A stretch of 18,517 bases of DNA, from the NCBI GenBank assembly GCA_002389785.1, contig DGQS01000175.1:1-18517 (forward strand), written 5' to 3'. Positions 13,904 to 18,517 of the stretch are shown piece by piece. The number at the start of each line of letters is the position of its first letter. Position 1 is the stretch's first letter. The stretch comes from Bacteroidetes bacterium UBA4408 (GTDB taxonomy: Bacteria > Bacteroidota > Bacteroidia > UBA4408). The notes beneath the pieces are model-generated. The model was not told the DNA's origin. It saw nothing but the letters and a program-made list of their open reading frames with translations, and ran no database searches. A program made the translations under genes and the position numbers.

Positions 13904-14947
13904 ATGAATTTACATAACGATTTGTTACTGCGCGCTGCAAGAGGCGAAGAAACCGAAAGAACACCTGTTTGGCTGATGCGCCAAGCCGGTCGAATACTTC
14001 CTGAATACCGTGAAGTTAGAGCCCAAATGGGAGGATTTAAAGACCTGGTAGAAAGTCCTGAATTTGCATGCGAAGTTAGCTTGCAGCCGGTAGATATTTT
14101 AGGTGTTGACGCAGCCATTATTTTTTCGGATATATTGGTAATACCTGAGGGTATGGGATTGCCCTACAAAATGGTTGAAAGTAAAGGCCCTTGGTTTGAA
14201 AAAACAATCAAAAGTGAGCAAGATGTTGACGGTTTACAGGTAGCACAAGCAGGTGATGTGCAGTATACCATAGAGGCAATAAAAATGCTAAAACGAGCGT
14301 TGAATAATCGCGTTCCACTAATCGGATTTGCCGGTGCTCCTTGGACATTGCTCGCTTACATGGTTGAAGGTAGCGGGTCAAAAACTTTTTCAATGGCTAA
14401 GAAATTTCTCTATACTCAGCCGGAAACAGCGCATAAATTATTACAGAAAATTTCTGAAAGTACCATCAATTATTTACGCGCACAAATTGATGCAGGAGCT
14501 GATATTATTCAACTTTTTGATAGTTGGGCAGGAATTCTAAGCCCGGTGCAATATGCCGAATTTTCGCACAAATACATTAATCAAATATGCAATGCAATAA
14601 AGCAAAGTCATCCAACCACGCCCATAACTGTTTTTGCTAAGGGAGCTTTTTTTGCCTTAGCCGAATTTTCGAAAACAAAATGTGAAACCATTGGATTGGA
14701 TTGGAACATGGAGGTAGTTGCATCACGAAATGCAGTTGGATCCTCAAAAACCTTACAGGGAAACATGGATCCATGTTTACTATATGCCGACTATAAGACA
14801 ATTAAAAAGGAGACCGAAAAAATGCTCAAAGAATTTGGTCCTTATCGTCACATTGCGAATTTAGGTCATGGTGTATATGCCGATATTGAAAAGGATAAAG
14901 CAAAGTGTTTTGTTGATACAGTGAAAGAGTTTAGATTTAACAGCTAA
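13904..14947 (+). CDS. hemE: Uroporphyrinogen decarboxylase
   Basis: The 347-residue cytoplasmic enzyme removes four carboxyl groups from uroporphyrinogen III to give coproporphyrinogen III in haem synthesis. It shows the family signature [18 protein letters not shown] (19-36) with R26 and R30, the essential aspartate D76 in [15 protein letters not shown], the active-site Y152 in [14 protein letters not shown], and [13 protein letters not shown]. The late [10 protein letters not shown] segment is also characteristic. Length is normal. There are 113 bases before it containing a palindrome and a -7 element. The MFS transporter gene starts 12 bases after its stop. No other haem-synthesis gene is in the window. 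Confidence 0.97.
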   Translation: MNLHNDLLLRAARGEETERTPVWLMRQAGRILPEYREVRAQMGGFKDLVESPEFACEVSLQPVDILGVDAAIIFSDILVIPEGMGLPYKMVESKGPWFEKTIKSEQDVDGLQVAQAGDVQYTIEAIKMLKRALNNRVPLIGFAGAPWTLLAYMVEGSGSKTFSMAKKFLYTQPETAHKLLQKISESTINYLRAQIDAGADIIQLFDSWAGILSPVQYAEFSHKYINQICNAIKQSHPTTPITVFAKGAFFALAEFSKTKCETIGLDWNMEVVASRNAVGSSKTLQGNMDPCLLYADYKTIKKETEKMLKEFGPYRHIANLGHGVYADIEKDKAKCFVDTVKEFRFNS

Positions 14948-14959
14948 ATATATCTTCGC

Positions 14960-16279
14960 ATGGAAAAAGGAAATCGAAAAGTTATAACAGCATGGACATT
15001 TTATGACTGGGCTAATTCAGTATATAACCTGGTTATAACAGCGACTATACTTCCCATTTATTATAAAGCAGTAACTATTACCAAAGACGATGCTGGTAAC
15101 GAAATTTCGAACGTAGTTACTTTTTTGGGTATGCAGTTTAAAAATACAACCTTGTATGATTACTCCTTAGCATTTGCTAATTTAATAGTAGCGGCAGTTA
15201 TTCCTTTGCTTTCAGGTATTGCCGATTATGGAGGAAGTAAAAAAAAATTCATGCAATTTTTTTGTTTTCTCGGTGCTGCATCTTGTAGTTTAATGTATTT
15301 TTTTACACGTGATAATCTGGCATTGGGAGTATTTTTAATTGTTTTTGCTTCAGTAGGATTTTGGGGAAGCTTGGTTTTTTACAATGCATTTTTACCCGAA
15401 ATTGCCGAAGTACAACATCAGGATAAAGTTAGCGCACGCGGCTTTGCAATGGGGTATGCAGGAAGCTCTTTGTTGTTGATTTTTAATTTAATGATGGTTC
15501 AAAAGCCAGAATGGTTTGGTATTTCTGACGCTGGCATGGCAACACGTATTTCATTTTTAACAGTTGGAATTTGGTGGATGGGTTTTGCACAAATCCCATT
15601 TTATTACTTACCAGGTAAAGCAGCCATTGGTAAAAGCGGTGAGAATATGCTTACCAAGGGATATCAAGAATTGCGTAAAGTATGGAAGGATATGAAACAC
15701 AATTATGTTTTACGCAGCTATCTGCTGGCGTTTTTTGTGTACAACATGGGAGTTCAAACTGTTTTATTGGTAGCCACTCTTTTTGGAGCACAAGAAATTA
15801 AAATGGAAACTGGCCAATTAATTACTACCATTTTAATTATTCAATTTGTTGCACTTTTAGGAGCTTACCTTTTTTCATTTGTGTCGAAAAAGATTGGAAA
15901 TATACGAACCTTAATGATTGCTGTTTGTATTTGGATTGGGGCTTGTTTGGGCACTTATTTTTTCTGTTATTCACCTACTGACTTTTTTGTTGTTGCCGGT
16001 TTTGTTGGATTGGTAATGGGAGGAATTCAATCATTATCTAGAAGTACCTACAGTAAGTTATTACCTGAAACTGACGATCATGCCAGTTATTTTAGTTTTT
16101 ACGATGTAACCGAAAAGGTGTGTATCGTTTTAGGAATGGCAACTTTTGGGATTATTAATGAAATGAGCACCAGTATGCGTAAACCGATAATCATGTTGAT
16201 TGTGTTTTTTATTCTAGGATTTTTATTATTGCTGCGTGTGCCAAAAGGCAAAATGCCAACAAGCAGTGCGAACGCATAA
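14960..16279 (+). CDS. MFS transporter of the UMF1 type
   Basis: The 439-residue membrane protein has about 12 hydrophobic helices. It begins with the UMF1/Atg22-like opening VITAWTFYDWANSVYNLVI (8-26), a helix with the FYDWANS motif, then a periplasmic loop, and has the MFS cytoplasmic motif GIADYGGSKKKF (86-97). A later GGIQSLSRSTYSKLLPE is also typical of this subgroup. Substrates are not established for bacterial members. It is 12 bases after hemE and 16 before the LutA-like gene; co-transcription is likely. A TATCTTCG (14951-14958) sits immediately before the ATG and is one mismatch from the -7 consensus. Confidence 0.92.
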   Translation: MEKGNRKVITAWTFYDWANSVYNLVITATILPIYYKAVTITKDDAGNEISNVVTFLGMQFKNTTLYDYSLAFANLIVAAVIPLLSGIADYGGSKKKFMQFFCFLGAASCSLMYFFTRDNLALGVFLIVFASVGFWGSLVFYNAFLPEIAEVQHQDKVSARGFAMGYAGSSLLLIFNLMMVQKPEWFGISDAGMATRISFLTVGIWWMGFAQIPFYYLPGKAAIGKSGENMLTKGYQELRKVWKDMKHNYVLRSYLLAFFVYNMGVQTVLLVATLFGAQEIKMETGQLITTILIIQFVALLGAYLFSFVSKKIGNIRTLMIAVCIWIGACLGTYFFCYSPTDFFVVAGFVGLVMGGIQSLSRSTYSKLLPETDDHASYFSFYDVTEKVCIVLGMATFGIINEMSTSMRKPIIMLIVFFILGFLLLLRVPKGKMPTSSANA

Positions 16280-16295
16280 AACGAATTGAAGGGTA

Positions 16296-17018
16296 ATGAT
16301 TGTAGACTTATTTATTCCGTGTTATATCGACCAGTTTTATCCTGAAACTGCACTCAATATGATTAAAATATTGGAGAAGGTGGGATGCGCAGTTAATTAT
16401 AATCCCGAACAAACCTGTTGTGGGCAACCTGCATTTAATATGGGTTTTTGGGACGAAGCCAAAGAGGTAGGCGATAAATTTATCCGCGAGTTTCAAAACG
16501 ATCGTTACATTGTTTGCCCTTCAACTTCCTGTGTTGGATTTGTAAAAAACCAGTACAACGAAATGTTTCATAATTCGGTGCTACATAACGAGTACAAACA
16601 AATTCAAAAAAACATGTTCGAATTCAGCGATTTTTTGGTGAATGTGTTAAAAATAACCAACATCGGAGCAACCTTAAATGGTGTTGCAACCTACCATGAT
16701 TCATGCACCGCACTGCGCACGTTTGGAATTAAAAATGAACCACGTATTCTGCTCGAAAAAGTTAGAGGATTAGAACTAAAGGAAATGAAACAGTCTGAAG
16801 CTTGCTGTGGTTTTGGTGGAGGTTTTTCAGTAAAGATGGAGCCAATAGCTGCGAGTTTAGGGCATCAAAAAATTGAAGACGCTGAAAGTACCGGTGCCGA
16901 TTATATTATTTCTACGGATGCTTCCTGTTTATTGCACCTTGAAAGCATTCTGAAGAAAAACGCCAAGCCCATGAAAATAATGCACCTGGCAGATGTACTT
17001 GCTTCAGGTTGGGATTAA
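16296..17018 (+). CDS. LutA/GlpC-like protein with two cysteine-rich CCG domains
   Basis: The 240-residue cytoplasmic protein has two CCG (DUF224) domains. The first has C9 (IPCYID), CCGQP (C41, C42) and the pair C74/C79 (VCPSTSCVGF). The second has C137 (HDSCTALR) and CCGFGGGF (C170, C171), followed by C211. This arrangement is that of LutA/YkgE, the small subunit of the LutABC lactate oxidase, where the cysteines bind an iron-sulfur cluster. The partners LutB and LutC are not next to it in this window, so a lactate role is only possible; related domains also serve in heterodisulfide reductase- and glycolate oxidase-type complexes. It lies 16 bases after the MFS gene and converges on a small lipoprotein gene. 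Confidence 0.9.
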   Translation: MIVDLFIPCYIDQFYPETALNMIKILEKVGCAVNYNPEQTCCGQPAFNMGFWDEAKEVGDKFIREFQNDRYIVCPSTSCVGFVKNQYNEMFHNSVLHNEYKQIQKNMFEFSDFLVNVLKITNIGATLNGVATYHDSCTALRTFGIKNEPRILLEKVRGLELKEMKQSEACCGFGGGFSVKMEPIAASLGHQKIEDAESTGADYIISTDASCLLHLESILKKNAKPMKIMHLADVLASGWD

Positions 17019-17035
17019 ATGAAAAGGATTGAAAT

Positions 17036-17164
17036 TTAAACTGCCTTTTTGTGAGCAGGCTGTGAGATAGTACCATAGGCAGGACAACGCTCGTGGGTTT
17101 TGCAAGAAGAAAGTACAAAAGACCCTAGTGCTATTACAATTGTGGCTACGATTATCTTTTTCAT
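17036..17164 (-). CDS. Small lipoprotein of 42 residues
   Basis: The product has a short basic start (MKK), a hydrophobic core and a lipobox LSSC with C21, so it would be lipidated at C21 and leave a mature peptide of only about 22 residues (CKTHERCPAYGTISQPAHKKAV region, ending KKAV). A CPAY motif (27-30) follows the lipobox; similar tiny CPAY lipoproteins are, from memory, common in Bacteroidota. I place the start at 17164 rather than at an upstream in-frame ATG (17236), because the extra 24 residues would precede the signal peptide and the promoter-like TATATTTG (17217-17210) lies between. The function is unknown. Confidence 0.75.
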   Translation of the reverse strand: MKKIIVATIVIALGSFVLSSCKTHERCPAYGTISQPAHKKAV

Positions 17165-17209
17165 CAGGAAAAATTTGTTGTTCGGTTGTCTGTCTAAAAA
17201 ATTCAGCGA

Positions 17210-17217
17210 CAAATATA
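17210..17217 (-). promoter_or_regulatory. -7 element of the small lipoprotein gene
   Basis: On the minus strand TATATTTG (17217-17210) fits TAnnTTTG. A TTTG (complement of CAAA at 17234-17237) is 16 bases upstream, slightly closer than the usual 19-21. The leader would be about 40 bases. Confidence 0.5.
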
Positions 17218-17272
17218 AATAATTTAATGAAATCAAAAAAGCATCAAAAACAGCGTAACAATTGAACCAAAT

Positions 17273-17941
17273 ATGAGTATCGAAATTGAACCAAGTTGGA
17301 AGAAGGTTTTACAAAGCGAATTTGAATCGCCTTATTTTGCGCAACTCAAAGAATTTTTAATAGCAGAGCGCGCTCTATACAAAGTATTCCCAAAGGGTGC
17401 TTTAATTTTTAATGCATTTAATACCACAGCCTTTCACAATGTACGTGTAGTTATAATTGGGCAAGACCCCTATCATGGAGTCGGTCAAGCAAATGGATTG
17501 TGTTTTTCGGTTGCGCCAGAATGTAAGATTCCTCCTAGTTTGCAAAATATTTTTAAGGAATTACAGGACGATTTGGGTGTGCCAATTCCCAACAATGGCA
17601 ATCTTGAATCCTGGGCCCAACAAGGAGTTTTGTTGTTAAATGCCACATTAACCGTTCGCGAAAATCAAGCAGGTTCTCACCAGGGTAAGGGTTGGGAAGT
17701 GTTTACCGATGCAGTTATTAAAGCCCTGTCGGAACAACTACATGGAATTGTATTTCTACTTTGGGGAAAATTTGCACAAGGGAAATTACCGCTTATCGAC
17801 ACACACAAACATTTTGTTTTACAAGCTGCGCACCCATCTCCATTTTCGGCCTACAATGGTTTTTTTGGGTGCAAACATTTTTCAAAAACGAACGCGATTC
17901 TAACCGAAAATAAATTGAAACCAATAAATTGGAGACTTTAG
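17273..17941 (+). CDS. ung: Uracil-DNA glycosylase
   Basis: The 222-residue family 1 enzyme cuts uracil out of DNA to begin base-excision repair. The water-activating loop GQDPYHG is at 63-69 with catalytic D65, the base-binding segment ANGLCFSV follows, [11 protein letters not shown] contains the conserved asparagine (N123), and the minor-groove loop [14 protein letters not shown] is at 187-200 with catalytic H187. Length matches E. coli Ung. The start [13 protein letters not shown] is typical. It is divergent from the small lipoprotein gene; I see no clear -7 element for it in the intervening 108 bases. Confidence 0.97.
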   Translation: MSIEIEPSWKKVLQSEFESPYFAQLKEFLIAERALYKVFPKGALIFNAFNTTAFHNVRVVIIGQDPYHGVGQANGLCFSVAPECKIPPSLQNIFKELQDDLGVPIPNNGNLESWAQQGVLLLNATLTVRENQAGSHQGKGWEVFTDAVIKALSEQLHGIVFLLWGKFAQGKLPLIDTHKHFVLQAAHPSPFSAYNGFFGCKHFSKTNAILTENKLKPINWRL

Positions 17942-18036
17942 AAATGTTAAAAAACCGCTACATGCACTGTAAACAAATAAATTTCCTATTTTAGCAGTCA
18001 GAATATTAAACCCTTAAATAATTAATCTAACAAACG

Positions 18037-18517
18037 ATGAAAAAAATTTTACTAACACTTGCTGCTATTACAGCCTTAATGACAGCATCGCAGGCTCAAA
18101 CAACTGGCGGACCAGATGCTTACGGGTATATTTGGCGCGACAGTAACGATCCTAACGGGCCGGCTTACAATTGGATTGACATTACCACATTGGGTGATGC
18201 AACTCAAATTAGTGGTTTATCTGACGATAACAATGTAGCTTCAACCATTGGATTTCCTTTCCATTTTTATTGGTACGATGTAAACAACATTTGGATTGGA
18301 AGTAACGGGTACATTGGATTTACAAATAGTCCGATCGCTGCCCCAATTCCAACTATTCCTTTATCAACTGCACCCAATAATTATATCGCACCATTTGCAT
18401 GCGATTTGAACTTTGACCCGCTTCCAGGAAATACAGCAGAATGCTGGAAATGGAAAAGTGCTGATAACGATACTTTGATTATTTCTTGGATTAATGCACC
18501 TTTTTGGGAGCAAGTAA
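18037..18517 (+). CDS. N-terminal part of a secreted protein (partial, cut at right edge)
   Basis: An open frame begins at ATG 18037 and remains open for 160 codons to the window end. The product has a signal peptide (MKKILLTLAAITALMTASQAQ, cleavage after residue 21). After it comes a beta-rich segment opening TTGGPDAYGYIWRDSND, with a W-rich GFPFHFYWYDVNNIWIGSNGYIGF and a segment IAPFACDLNFDP. This resembles the start of large Bacteroidota cell-surface proteins that carry a nidogen-like or PKD-type beta domain and a C-terminal sorting tail, but the rest is missing, so this is an inference. An imperfect -7 element (TATTTTAG, 17987-17994) lies about 43 bases upstream. Confidence 0.8.
   Translation, partial: MKKILLTLAAITALMTASQAQTTGGPDAYGYIWRDSNDPNGPAYNWIDITTLGDATQISGLSDDNNVASTIGFPFHFYWYDVNNIWIGSNGYIGFTNSPIAAPIPTIPLSTAPNNYIAPFACDLNFDPLPGNTAECWKWKSADNDTLIISWINAPFWEQV

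Noticed and set aside
17165..17236. An N-terminal extension of the small lipoprotein
   Set aside because: The extra residues would come before a complete lipoprotein signal peptide, and a -7 element lies within this segment.
1..18517. CRISPR array, insertion sequence, prophage or known defence island
   Set aside because: I saw no regularly spaced repeats, transposase, integrase, phage gene or recognised defence gene.

Overview
The window looks like a chromosomal segment from a member of the Bacteroidota. The DNA is AT-rich and starts lack Shine-Dalgarno sequences. Several genes carry the TAnnTTTG -7 promoter element typical of this phylum, and one has a full TTTG-N19-TAnnTTTG promoter. The gene families are also typical: the CBS/ACT protein in a run with nadK, a SiaC-type protein with a 7TM-like SpoIIE phosphatase, and a tiny LSSC lipoprotein. 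I cannot fix the order or genus. Most genes are housekeeping or common accessory genes.

Layout. 1-54: the 3' tail of a probable tRNA and its intrinsic terminator. 55-351: noncoding DNA with two pairs of small related hairpins. 3324-352 (minus strand): a three-gene run of a CBS/ACT protein, a short single-POTRA Omp85-type outer-membrane protein and NAD kinase, driven by the best promoter in the window. 3441-5522 (plus): a secreted YD-like repeat protein followed closely by kbl. 8382-5533 (minus): a TolC-type outer-membrane channel and a periplasmic efflux adaptor, with no inner-membrane pump gene beside them.

8510-8884 (plus): a SiaC-family regulatory phosphoprotein, divergent from the TolC gene. 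10510-8881 (minus): trmB, a pentapeptide-repeat protein and a cysteine-less alkyltransferase-like DNA-repair protein, closely packed. 10674-13790 (plus): a membrane SpoIIE/PP2C phosphatase, a VIT1/CCC1 metal transporter and an EamA-family exporter. 13904-17018 (plus): hemE, a UMF1-type MFS transporter and a LutA-like two-CCG-domain protein. 17164-17036 (minus): a 42-residue lipoprotein. 17273-17941 (plus): ung. 18037 to the end: the start of a secreted protein cut by the window edge.

How the genes may work together. The clearest functional link is between the SiaC-like phosphoprotein (8510) and the SpoIIE phosphatase (10674). In Pseudomonas these families form a phospho-switch (SiaA phosphatase, SiaB kinase, SiaC target). 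No SiaB-like kinase is seen here. The alkyltransferase-like protein, uracil-DNA glycosylase and possibly the Qnr-like pentapeptide protein concern DNA integrity, but they are not one operon. I found no mobile element, CRISPR array or obvious new multi-gene defence system. The more unusual signals are the paired hairpins near the left edge, the perfect palindrome before hemE, the cysteine ladder of the pentapeptide protein, and the separated SiaC/SpoIIE pair.
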